Assembly: GCF_900113905.1 (NCBI RefSeq)
Contig: NZ_FORC01000003.1
Location: 558,001 to 622,000, forward strand
Length of the DNA stretch: 64,000 nt
DNA from: Phytopseudomonas argentinensis
GTDB taxonomy: Bacteria; Pseudomonadota; Gammaproteobacteria; Pseudomonadales; Pseudomonadaceae
Direction: 5' to 3'
Each line of letters starts with the position of its first letter. Within the stretch, counting starts at the first letter, position 1. The notes under the pieces were generated by a model that saw only the letters and a list, made by a program, of their open reading frames with translations, was not told where the DNA came from and did no database searches. Position numbers and translations under genes: made by a program. Shown one piece after another: positions 8,796 to 15,959 of the stretch.

Positions 8796-10406
8796 ATGAC
8801 GAACTCGCCTGTTATCGCGCTCGAGCGCGTGTCCTTTCATTTTCCCACTGGCCAGCCGCTGTTCGATGCGCTGAGCGAAACCTTCGATACCCGGCACACC
8901 GGTCTGGTGGGGCGCAACGGCGCCGGCAAGAGTGTGCTCGGCCGCCTGCTTGCCGGGCGTTTGCAGCCGACCGCAGGGCGGATCGCGGGGCAGGCGCAGG
9001 TCGCCTATCTGCCTCAGGATATCGAGGTGGCCAATGGAACGCGGGTGGTCGACCTGATGGGGTTTGCTGCACCTTTCGATGCGCTGGGTCGCGTCTGTGC
9101 AGGCTGCATGGACGAGGACGATGTCGAGACGCTCGAAGGCCGGTGGGATATCGCCGAGCGTCTGCACGCGGCGTTGCACGACGAGGGCCTTGGTCACCTC
9201 GCCCTGCAAACCCCGGCCGCCATGCTCAGCGGCGGCGAGCGCACGCGGGTGGCGCTGCTTGGCATGTTGCTCAGCGGTGCCGACCTGCTGATTCTCGATG
9301 AGCCCAGCAACCATCTGGATCAGGCCAGCCGTCAACGTCTTTACGAGCGCTTGCGGCAGTGGCCTGGCGGGCTGCTGGTGATCAGCCATGATCGTCAACT
9401 GCTCGAAGGCATGCAGCGTATCGTCGAGTTATCGCCAGGCGGGCTGCGCGCCTACGGCGGCAATTACAGCGTCTACCGAGACGCTCTGTTACGTGAGCGA
9501 CAAGCCGCCCAGCATGGGTTGGAGCACGCCCGTACCGAACGCAAACGGGGTGAGCGGGCGTTGCAGGCACAGCAGCAACGCCAGCAGCGCCGTGCTGCCA
9601 ACGGAGCGTGTGCAGCGCGGGACAGCAACCAGGCGCCGATTCTTCTGGGCCGGCAGAAGAGCCGTAGCGAGGCCAGCGCCGGACGTCTGCAGCAGCGCCT
9701 GCAAGAAGCCCGTAGCGGACTCGATGGAGCGGTGCGCGAAGCCGCCGCGCAGGTCGATGAGCACCTCGGGATCGAGCTGCATGGCAGTGCTGCAACGCTG
9801 CCCGAGGGCAAGCGGGTATTGAGTCTGCGCGCTGTGCAGGCGCCGTTCTCGGCTGCCAGCCTGCCGGATATCGACCTGTTCGGACCGCGCCGGCTGGCGA
9901 TCACCGGACCCAACGGTTGCGGCAAGTCGAGCGTGCTGGCGATGCTCGCCGGCCGCCTATCAGCCGTTGCTGGAGCGTGTCGGGTCGAGGTGCCGCTGGC
10001 CTACCTGGATCAACAACTGTCCTGCCTGCCCGCGGCGCAAAGCGCGCTCGAGCACTTGCGTCGCTGCAATCGCGGGTTGCCCGAAGCGCTGGCCCGCACT
10101 CGGCTGATGCACCTGGGGCTGGATGCTCATCGGGCGTTGCTACCCTGTGCACGGCTCAGCGGTGGTGAACGTCTGAAGCTGGCGCTGGCCGGGGTGATCG
10201 ACAGTGAGCCGGCCTCGCCCCTGCTGCTGCTCGACGAACCCGATAACCATATCGATCTCGACTCGCTGTTGGCCGTCGAAGCCATGCTGCGCGACTACCG
10301 CGGGGCGCTGATCGTGGTCTCCCACGACGCCGCGTTCATCGAGGCATTGGCCATCACCGATCGCTTGCAGTGGACGGCCCAGGGCTGGCAGCACGAGCGG
10401 GTGTGA
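8796..10406 (+). CDS. ABC-F family ATPase
   Basis: 536-aa protein with two ABC domains and no membrane segments, the ABC-F layout of ribosome-associated ATPases. Domain 1 has Walker A GRNGAGKSV, signature LSGGERTRV and Walker B LLILDEPSNHLD. Domain 2 has GPNGCGKSS, LSGGERLKL and LLLLDEPDNHID. The charged linker between them (around residues 245-330, rich in Gln/Arg) is where ABC-F proteins reach into the ribosome. The ATG at 8796 matches the domain 1 beginning (VIALERVSFHF). It does not clearly belong to EttA, Uup or YheS, so the specific function is unknown. Confidence 0.9.
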   Translation: MTNSPVIALERVSFHFPTGQPLFDALSETFDTRHTGLVGRNGAGKSVLGRLLAGRLQPTAGRIAGQAQVAYLPQDIEVANGTRVVDLMGFAAPFDALGRVCAGCMDEDDVETLEGRWDIAERLHAALHDEGLGHLALQTPAAMLSGGERTRVALLGMLLSGADLLILDEPSNHLDQASRQRLYERLRQWPGGLLVISHDRQLLEGMQRIVELSPGGLRAYGGNYSVYRDALLRERQAAQHGLEHARTERKRGERALQAQQQRQQRRAANGACAARDSNQAPILLGRQKSRSEASAGRLQQRLQEARSGLDGAVREAAAQVDEHLGIELHGSAATLPEGKRVLSLRAVQAPFSAASLPDIDLFGPRRLAITGPNGCGKSSVLAMLAGRLSAVAGACRVEVPLAYLDQQLSCLPAAQSALEHLRRCNRGLPEALARTRLMHLGLDAHRALLPCARLSGGERLKLALAGVIDSEPASPLLLLDEPDNHIDLDSLLAVEAMLRDYRGALIVVSHDAAFIEALAITDRLQWTAQGWQHERV

Positions 10407-10409
10407 TCG

Positions 10410-10495
10410 GTGAGCTGTCGTAGCTCGGGTCGAGCGTGGCGACACCCGGGATAGGTACCCTCGGTATCGCTGCGCTCGACGCCAGGCTACGGCGT
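10410..10495. repeat. Palindromic intergenic repeat (GTAGC..GGGTCGAGCG type)
   Basis: Between the convergent ABC-F and DAHP synthase genes the sequence CGTAGCTCGGGTCGAGCG...GCTGCGCTCGACGCCAGGCTACGG forms an imperfect hairpin. Related pieces occur at 8516-8541 and 44050-44140 (GGGTATCGCTGTGCTCAACC and reverse), so this is a dispersed repeat family. It fills the tail-to-tail junction and may act as a bidirectional transcript end. Confidence 0.55.
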
Positions 10496-11583
10496 CAGAC
10501 CAGGTGGCGCATACGGATGGCGGCGTCCACCAGCATGCGCTCGGTGCCCGCCCAGCCGAGGCAGCCGTCGGTGATGGATACACCGTAGCGCAGCTCGCCG
10601 CCCAGGCTCTGGGCGCCGTCGAACAGGTGGCTTTCGATCATCACCGCACGCAGGGCGCCGTCGCCGGCCAGGCGCTGGTCGAGCACGCTGCTCAGCACCT
10701 CGGGCTGGCGCAGCGGGTTCTTGCCGCTGTTGGCATGGCTGCAGTCGACCATGATGCGTGGCGCGATGCCCTGGCGCTCCAGCTCGGCGCGCGCGGTGGC
10801 GACGCTGGCGGCGTCGTAGTTCGGCCCCGCGTGGCCGCCGCGCAGCACCAGGTGGGTATCCGGGTTGCCGTGGGTGTGCACCAGTGCCGGGCGGCCGTGG
10901 CCGTCGACGCCGAAGTGCTGGTGGGCATGGGCTGCCGAGCGCATGGCGTCGCAGGCGATGCCGAGGCTGCCGTCGGTGCCGTTCTTGAAGCCCACCGGCA
11001 TCTCCAGGCCGCTGACCAGTTCGCGATGCACCTGGGACTCGCTGGTGCGTGCGCCAATCGCCGCCCAGCCGAGCAGGTCGTCGAAGTAGCCGGCCACCAG
11101 TGGCTGGAGGATCTCGCTGGCCGACGGCAGGCCCAGCTCCAGCAGCCTGAGCATCAATTTGCGCGAACGACGCAGGCCTTCGGCCATATCGCCGCTGCCA
11201 TCCAGCGCTGGGTCGTAGACCAGGCCCTTCCAGCCCACCGTGGTACGCGGCTTCTCGACGTAGGCGCGCATCACCAGCAGCAGGCGATCACCCACCCGCT
11301 GGCTGAGGGCGGCCAGGCGTTCGGCATATTCGAGTACGGCGGCATCGTCGTGCAGGGAGCAGGGGCCGACCACCACCAGCAGGCGCGGGTCGTGACCATC
11401 GAGAATGGCGCGGATCGAGTGGCGCTGTTGCTGCACCTGGCGGGCAAGGGCCGCGGAGAGTGGCAGTTCTTCGCGCAACTGGGTGGCACTGGGCAACGGC
11501 GAGGTGTGGCGGCGGCCAGGCTGGGCGACCAGGTGCAGGTCGGCGGCTTTGGCGGTGGAGCGGGGATTGGCGGCTACGGACAT
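10495..11583 (-). CDS. 3-deoxy-7-phosphoheptulonate synthase (class I DAHP synthase)
   Basis: 362-aa class I (AroF/G/H-type) DAHP synthase. It joins phosphoenolpyruvate and erythrose-4-phosphate in the first step of aromatic amino acid synthesis. Family blocks are GPCSLHD (about residues 73-79), a KPRTTVGWKGL region, GFKNGTDGS, the metal-site GHAGPNYD and DCSHANSGK. Start ATG at 11583 has a GAGGAAAT ribosome site. It is preceded by a leader with an aromatic-rich peptide, a terminator hairpin and a second aromatic-rich small ORF (11626-11994). The isozyme (Phe-, Tyr- or Trp-sensitive) cannot be told from the sequence alone, so no gene letter is given. Confidence 0.94.
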   Translation of the reverse strand: MSVAANPRSTAKAADLHLVAQPGRRHTSPLPSATQLREELPLSAALARQVQQQRHSIRAILDGHDPRLLVVVGPCSLHDDAAVLEYAERLAALSQRVGDRLLLVMRAYVEKPRTTVGWKGLVYDPALDGSGDMAEGLRRSRKLMLRLLELGLPSASEILQPLVAGYFDDLLGWAAIGARTSESQVHRELVSGLEMPVGFKNGTDGSLGIACDAMRSAAHAHQHFGVDGHGRPALVHTHGNPDTHLVLRGGHAGPNYDAASVATARAELERQGIAPRIMVDCSHANSGKNPLRQPEVLSSVLDQRLAGDGALRAVMIESHLFDGAQSLGGELRYGVSITDGCLGWAGTERMLVDAAIRMRHLV

Positions 11584-11625
11584 GGTGATTTCCTCGGCCG
11601 GCGCGGAGTTACCGCGCGCGGCGCA

Positions 11626-11739
11626 CTATCTGGCTCGATGAGATGTTCGATTGAGTGGTTGAGCGGCGTGAGCGCCGATAAATCGCCAGCTGTAGCGGTA
11701 ATAGGTCTGGTAGGTGATGCAGTTGATATAGGCGGTCAT
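11626..11739 (-). CDS. Second aromatic-rich small ORF, 37 aa, between attenuator and DAHP synthase
   Basis: ATG at 11739 is preceded by a good ribosome site (GAGG, 8 bases away). The peptide begins MTAYINCITYQTYYRYSWRF and ends with TAG 42 bases before the DAHP synthase ATG. It holds five Tyr, one Trp and one Phe in the first 20 residues, far above chance. Because it lies after the terminator hairpin, it is translated only on read-through transcripts. A second-tier translational control or a small functional protein are both possible. I know no name for it. Confidence 0.6.
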   Translation of the reverse strand: MTAYINCITYQTYYRYSWRFIGAHAAQPLNRTSHRAR

Positions 11740-11771
11740 GGTGAAATCCTCTGTGAACAATCGATGTGCCG

Positions 11772-11812
11772 GAAAAAACAAAACCCCCGGTCGGGAGGCC
11801 GACCGGGGGTTT
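11772..11812 (-). terminator. Attenuator terminator upstream of DAHP synthase
   Basis: On the minus strand ACCCCCGGTC, a short loop, GACCGGGGGT and then TTTGTTTTTT form a strong intrinsic terminator. It sits about 50 bases after the stop of the leader peptide and 30 bases before the next small ORF. This is the geometry of a ribosome-mediated attenuator: stalling on aromatic codons would prevent the hairpin from forming. Confidence 0.88.
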
Positions 11813-11862
11813 CGAGAAACTGTCTGGTGGCGACCCTGGATTACTAGGGCGCCTGTGGGGTA

Positions 11863-11994
11863 TCAGGCGCGCCTGTGGCTAAACCAATACCCATAAAAAT
11901 AAGCGGTTGCAGCGACCACCGATGCCTGGGCACGCGCGATCACGATGCAGGCTGCATCGAGGCGGGTGGCGTTCAGGATCATGGATGTGGACAT
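11863..11994 (-). CDS. Aromatic-rich leader peptide of the DAHP synthase attenuator, 43 aa
   Basis: ATG at 11994 with GGAG six bases upstream; an internal ATG at 11982 is possible. Residues 31-39 read AYFYGYWFS, a run of three Tyr, two Phe and one Trp, directly before the terminator. Ribosome stalling here under shortage of charged aromatic tRNAs would favour antitermination and raise DAHP synthase. The mixed composition suggests sensing of general aromatic shortage with emphasis on tyrosine; that part is inference. Confidence 0.85.
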   Translation of the reverse strand: MSTSMILNATRLDAACIVIARAQASVVAATAYFYGYWFSHRRA

Positions 11995-12021
11995 GTGCGG
12001 CTCCGTTGAATGGCCTCGACG

Positions 12022-12450
12022 TTAATTCATCGCGGTGGTCGATTGCAAGCGTCGTTCGCTGAGCGCGGACAATGCACGGCGCGCCGCCACCGTCAGCGGC
12101 TCGGGCGGGCTATCGAGAGCGAACCAGGCGACATCACTGTGTTTCTCGGGTTCGACGTTGCGCACTTGACCCTCGAAGGCCTCGGCCAGGTAGACCGGCG
12201 CCAACCAGTGTTCGCCGCGCTGCGCATCGATCTGGTCGACCACGCAAAGCAACGCCAGCGTCGTCAGGCGGATGGCCAGCTCTTCCTCGATCTCGCGACG
12301 TACTGCCTGCTCCACCGGCTCCAGCCAGTCCACCTTGCCGCCGGGCAACCCCCAACAGCCGGCTTCCGGCTCACGCACGCGGCGCACCAGCAGCAGGCGC
12401 CCGTCCTGCACGATGGCGGCGCCGCAGCCCAGGCGTGGTTGCGCGTTCAT
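12022..12450 (-). CDS. NUDIX hydrolase
   Basis: 142-aa NUDIX protein. The Nudix box runs GGKVDWLEPVEQAVRREIEEEL (about residues 41-62), matching GX5EX7REUXEEXGU with Leu in place of the last Gly-type position. It should hydrolyse a nucleoside diphosphate linked to another group; the substrate is unknown. The start codon shares one base with the stop of the upstream LOG gene (TGATG), so the two are translationally coupled and may act in the same nucleotide salvage or clean-up path. An in-frame upstream start at 12474 would overlap further and is less likely. Confidence 0.9.
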   Translation of the reverse strand: MNAQPRLGCGAAIVQDGRLLLVRRVREPEAGCWGLPGGKVDWLEPVEQAVRREIEEELAIRLTTLALLCVVDQIDAQRGEHWLAPVYLAEAFEGQVRNVEPEKHSDVAWFALDSPPEPLTVAARRALSALSERRLQSTTAMN

Positions 12451-13028
12451 CAGGTTTCCTGCCTGCCGATCCACTTGCCCACGGTCGGCGCCTGGTAGCT
12501 ATCGATCGCCTTCAACAAGGCGTCGATGTCCTGCTCGACGATCAGCATCTTGCGGTGCGGCGCCTTGACGAAGGCTTCGTCGACCATGTGATCGAGGAAT
12601 GCCGCGAGGCGGTCGTAGTAGCCGTTGATATTGAGCAGCGCGCAGGGTTTCTGGTGGTGGCCGAGCTGTGCCCAGGTCCACACCTCGAACAACTCCTCCA
12701 GGGTGCCGACGCCGCCGGGCAGGGCGATGAAGCCGTCCGACAGTTCGGCCATCAGCGCCTTGCGCTGGTGCATGGAGTCGACGATACGCAGGTCGTCGAG
12801 GCCGGTATGGGCCACTTCCTTCTCCCACAGCGAGCGCGGGATCACGCCGATCACCTCGCCGCCTGCCTCCAGCGCAGCGTTGGCCACGGCGCCCATCAGG
12901 CCGACGGAGGCGCCGCCGTACACCAGGCCGATGCCGGCCTTGGCGAGGGTTTGACCGAGGCGGGTAGCAGCCTCGAGATAGACGGGATTGGTGCCCGCAT
13001 TGGAACCGCAGAAAATGCACAGGCGCAT
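12450..13028 (-). CDS. LOG family protein (TIGR00730, nucleoside monophosphate phosphoribohydrolase type)
   Basis: 192-aa Rossmann-fold LOG protein. It has the N-terminal CIFCGSNAG, YGGASVGLMG, the SMHQRK segment and the diagnostic PGGVGTLEE motif. Family members cleave the N-glycosidic bond of AMP or cytokinin riboside 5'-monophosphates. In bacteria many are general AMP-type nucleosidases, so hormone production should not be assumed. ATG at 13028 is preceded by GGGAG; longer in-frame starts enter the repeat element at 13047-13344. Confidence 0.92.
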   Translation of the reverse strand: MRLCIFCGSNAGTNPVYLEAATRLGQTLAKAGIGLVYGGASVGLMGAVANAALEAGGEVIGVIPRSLWEKEVAHTGLDDLRIVDSMHQRKALMAELSDGFIALPGGVGTLEELFEVWTWAQLGHHQKPCALLNINGYYDRLAAFLDHMVDEAFVKAPHRKMLIVEQDIDALLKAIDSYQAPTVGKWIGRQET

Positions 13029-13046
13029 CGAAATCTCCCTGATGGT

Positions 13047-13344
13047 TAGGGTCTGTTGACGTTTCAACGCGAGCCGCGTTGCCGCGAGAAATCTCGCCAG
13101 GCCGGGCGGCGATCCGCTAGGCGGAGGACGCAGGCAATGGTTGTTCCCTTGCCAAGTCCTCCAACAACGCATGGCGAGATTTCTCGCGCAACCTAGGCGG
13201 CCCCGCCCGAAGGGCCGGGCCCGTTTTTGCGCGAGACGGCGTTACTCGATGGCTCATTTGGCCCGCCAAACTTCGCATCTCGTGCCTTGCCTCGCGCAAA
13301 AGCGGGCTCCGGCGCGGCCGTGCGTGAAACGTCAACAGACCCTA
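13047..13344. mobile_element. MITE-like element with 20-base perfect terminal inverted repeats
   Basis: The ends are TAGGGTCTGTTGACGTTTCA (13047-13066) and its exact reverse complement (13325-13344). The 298-base interior has no convincing gene, but carries further nested palindromes (CGCGAGAAATCTCGCC and GGCGAGATTTCTCGCG). Terminal TA on both sides fits a TA target duplication, as made by IS630/Tc1-type transposases. A diverged end of the same family starts at 31850. It fills the gap between the divergent LOG gene and chlI. Confidence 0.72.
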
Positions 13345-13435
13345 GGATGCCAAACCAGCGACCTTAGCAGACGAGCGGGGTAGCGCACGACCGCTCGCTG
13401 GTACAATGGGGCCTTTGCCCAGCGCGGATCGACCC

Positions 13436-14443
13436 ATGACCGACACCGTCCATTTTCCCCTCGCCGCCGTGGTTGGCGCCGACTCCCTGAAGTTGGCGCT
13501 GTGCCTGGTGGCAGTCGATCCGGCGATTGGCGGGGTGCTGATCGAAGGCCCACGCGGCATGGCCAAATCGACCCTGGCCCGCGGCCTGGCCGCACTGCTG
13601 GAGAGCAGTGTGTTCGTCACCCTGCCGCTGGGCGCCAGTGAAGAGCGCATCGTCGGTACCCTCGACCTGGACGCCGCGCTGGGCGAGAGCCGTGCGCAGT
13701 TCTCGCCCGGGCTGCTGAGCAAGGCTGATGGCGGGGTGTTGTATGTCGACGAGGTCAACCTGCTGCCCGATCATCTGGTCGACCTGTTGCTGGATGCGGC
13801 GGCCAGCGGTGTCAACCATGTCGAGCGCGACGGCATTTCCCATCGCCACGCTGCGCGCTTCATCCTGATCGGCACCATGAACGCCGAAGAGGGCGAGCTG
13901 CGCCCGCAACTGCTCGACCGCTTTGGCCTCAACCTGGCGTTGGATGGCCAGCCGCAGCCTGGTGCGCGTGCCGAGATCGTGCGCCGTCGCCTGGCCTTCG
14001 ATGCCGACCCGCAGGCCTTTGTCGCCACCTGGGCCGGGCAGCAGCAGGCATTGGCCGAGCGCTGCCAGCAGGCGCGTGCGCGGGTGGCGACCATCCCTCT
14101 CGATGACAGGGCGCTGGAGGCGATCACCGAGCGCTGCTTCGAGGCTGGCGTCGATGGCCTGCGCGCTGACCTCGTCTGGCTGCGCGCCGCCCGTGCTCAT
14201 GCGGCCTGGCGCGGGGCCGCGCGTATCGAACCTGTGGATATCGATGCGGTGGAGGGCTTCGTGCTGCGTCATCGTCGTCGCCAAACGCCGCCGCAACAGC
14301 AGGCGCAACCGCCGGCCAGCCCGCCGCCCCAGGCGCCGAGTGAGCAGCCAGCAGCCGGCGACGGCAATTGGGGTGAGCTGCCGGCGCAGGCGCAAAGCAC
14401 CGGCGAGCGCCGCGAGCCGCCGCGCTGGGCAAAAAAGCCCTAG
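13436..14443 (+). CDS. chlI: ChlI-like AAA+ subunit of the cobalt chelatase
   Basis: 335-aa AAA+ ATPase of the MgCl chelatase I family, the zero-frame product. It has a P-loop-like GPRGMAKST (about residues 38-46), Walker B GVLYVDEVNLLPD and GTMNAEEGELRPQLLDRFGL. With CobN as large subunit such ChlI proteins serve the B12 chelatase in bacteria lacking CobS/CobT. After a Pro/Gln-rich linker it ends RREPPRWAKKP. The last codons gca-aaa-aag contain the slippery heptamer A-AAA-AAG, so part of the ribosomes probably continue into chlD (next entry). Confidence 0.92.
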   Translation: MTDTVHFPLAAVVGADSLKLALCLVAVDPAIGGVLIEGPRGMAKSTLARGLAALLESSVFVTLPLGASEERIVGTLDLDAALGESRAQFSPGLLSKADGGVLYVDEVNLLPDHLVDLLLDAAASGVNHVERDGISHRHAARFILIGTMNAEEGELRPQLLDRFGLNLALDGQPQPGARAEIVRRRLAFDADPQAFVATWAGQQQALAERCQQARARVATIPLDDRALEAITERCFEAGVDGLRADLVWLRAARAHAAWRGAARIEPVDIDAVEGFVLRHRRRQTPPQQQAQPPASPPPQAPSEQPAAGDGNWGELPAQAQSTGERREPPRWAKKP

Positions 14444-15135
14444 GCATTCCCCCGCGCGCCAAGGCGGGGACGGATGCCAGACCGACACCAGGCAAACAGG
14501 CAGGCGGGCGCAGCGGTGCCAAGCGCCCAGGCGGCAGCGGCGCCATCGATTGGCTCGCCACCTTGCTGCAAGGCAAGCCCAGGCGCCGCACCGATCTGCA
14601 ACGCCGACCGCGCAGCAATGCCCCCACCCAGCTATGGCTGATCGTTGTCGACGCCTCGGCCTCAACCCGCCGTTATGGGGCCTTGAGCAAGGCCAAGGGC
14701 TTGCTGGCCGAGCTGTTCGAGCGCGCCTACCGGGAGCGCGCGCGAATCGCCGTGCTCGACGCCCACGGTACCCAGCCGCACTGGCACTGGCAGGGCCAAA
14801 AGGCATCCGGCGCCTTGCAGCAGTGGTTGCGTGAACTCGGTGCCGGCGGTGGTAGCCCGTTGATTCCCGCGCTGCAGCAAGCCCACCACTGGCTGCAGCG
14901 GCGCCAGCGCCTCAAACCCGACGAGGCGCAGCGCCTGCTGGTGATTACCGACGGGCGACTGCGTGAATGGCCGGCGCTACCCACCAGCCCGTGCCCGGCG
15001 ACCCTGGTGGATATCGAATGCGCGCCGATCCGCCTGGGCCGCGCCGTGCAGCTGGCCGACGAACTGGGCGCTGATTACAAGCATGTCGATGATCTGGCAG
15101 CCTGCTTGCCGCGGTCTGCCTGGCGAAGCGGGTGA
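13436..15135 (+). CDS. chlD: ChlD-like chelatase subunit made by -1 frameshift (13436-14437 joined to 14437-15135)
   Basis: From 14377 the -1 frame is open but has no ATG or GTG before the VWA domain, and it overlaps the end of chlI. Slippage at 14431-14437 (A-AAA-AAG) yields a 566-aa AAA+/linker/VWA protein, the usual ChlD layout. The VWA part has the MIDAS motif DASAS near 14653 and an ITDGR strand near 14947. A GC hairpin, CCCCGC (14450-14455) with GCGGGG (14464-14469), lies 12 bases after the heptamer, a normal place for a stimulator. Frameshifting that makes both small and medium chelatase subunits from one chlD gene has been described in other bacteria. A separate VWA protein from a TTG start (14563) is the alternative. 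Confidence 0.8.
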
Positions 15136-15228
15136 CAGCTCCGGCAGTGGCGATCGGCTCTGGCTGTCGCGGTCGATGAAACGCCAACCCGTCGCGTCAT
15201 CTGCCATAGCTGCAGGTGCCAAGGGCCG

Positions 15229-15819
15229 TTAGCGGTCTGGCGGGCTGTAATCTGCAAAGCGAATGGGCGCATTGCGTGTCGCGGTCGTGACCTGATGGGC
15301 ATCCATGACCAATGCCTCGGCATCAGGGTCCTCGCTGTCATTCGGAACCCAGTTCTCGAAGATGCGCTTGTGAAATACCCAGTCCTTCAGCTTGGTGTCG
15401 TAGCGGAAGGTGATGTAGTCAGTCCAGTGCTGACCGCAAGCGACACCGTTTTCGATGGTGAAGTAGCGCTTGTTGATGACCAGCCCCCTGCCGTCGTCGC
15501 CGTAGGGATCGCACTGGCCGCCTTCGTCGACTCTGAACACCACTTGGTCATTGCGTTTGCTGAGCGCGTAAGAGCCATCGGTGCGCTGTGTGAACAGCAG
15601 TAGTGGCCTCGCTGGCGCAGGCTGCTCGCTGCTCAGGGTTGCCTCTTGCGATTTGTGCACCACGACCAGGTAATCGGCCAACGCGTCATCATTCAATTCG
15701 CCGGACGCATGACGCAGAACCGAATAACCCTCGGGTATCTGTTCGAGAATGCTCGCCGGAAGCTCATGGGCACTGGCCAGGGAGGTGATCAGCAGCAAGC
15801 TGTAGACAAGGTTCTTCAT
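15229..15819 (-). CDS. Secreted hypothetical protein, 196 aa
   Basis: Starts with a clear signal peptide (MKNLVYSLLLITSLASA, cleavage probably after SAHA-like position near residue 17-18). The mature part is hydrophilic with two Cys (QCDPYGDDG and GVACGQH), which could form a disulfide in the periplasm. Sequence such as NDDALADYLVVV and YFTIENGVACGQHWTDYITFRYD resembles the FG-GAP-like or exported proteins with calcium-type acidic loops that pseudomonads carry as uncharacterised proteins. It is transcribed away from the LRR kinase at 15960. Function unknown. Confidence 0.75.
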   Translation of the reverse strand: MKNLVYSLLLITSLASAHELPASILEQIPEGYSVLRHASGELNDDALADYLVVVHKSQEATLSSEQPAPARPLLLFTQRTDGSYALSKRNDQVVFRVDEGGQCDPYGDDGRGLVINKRYFTIENGVACGQHWTDYITFRYDTKLKDWVFHKRIFENWVPNDSEDPDAEALVMDAHQVTTATRNAPIRFADYSPPDR

Positions 15820-15959
15820 GTTGGAGGTAGCTTCCTTGACGGTCTGCAGTCGCCTGTTCAGCTCGCCCCTGCAGCGATAGGGTGATGGACTGCAACAGCA
15901 TACCCTGGCGAAACATTGCGTACACTGGCGCGCTAACTCCGCAACAAGGCCACTCCTCG

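Noticed and set aside
10504..11847. 447-codon plus-strand frame opposite DAHP synthase and its leader
   Set aside because: Shadow of the synthase; it would run through the attenuator hairpin, which explains the sequence better.
14341..14563. Sequencing error as the cause of the chlI/chlD frame change
   Set aside because: The break coincides with a perfect A-AAA-AAG heptamer in the right phase, a hairpin and a family with known frameshifting; an error in the A-run cannot be fully excluded but is less likely.
13364..14806. 480-codon minus-strand frame opposite chlI/chlD
   Set aside because: Gln/Arg/Ala-rich shadow; the plus strand has AAA+ and MIDAS motifs.
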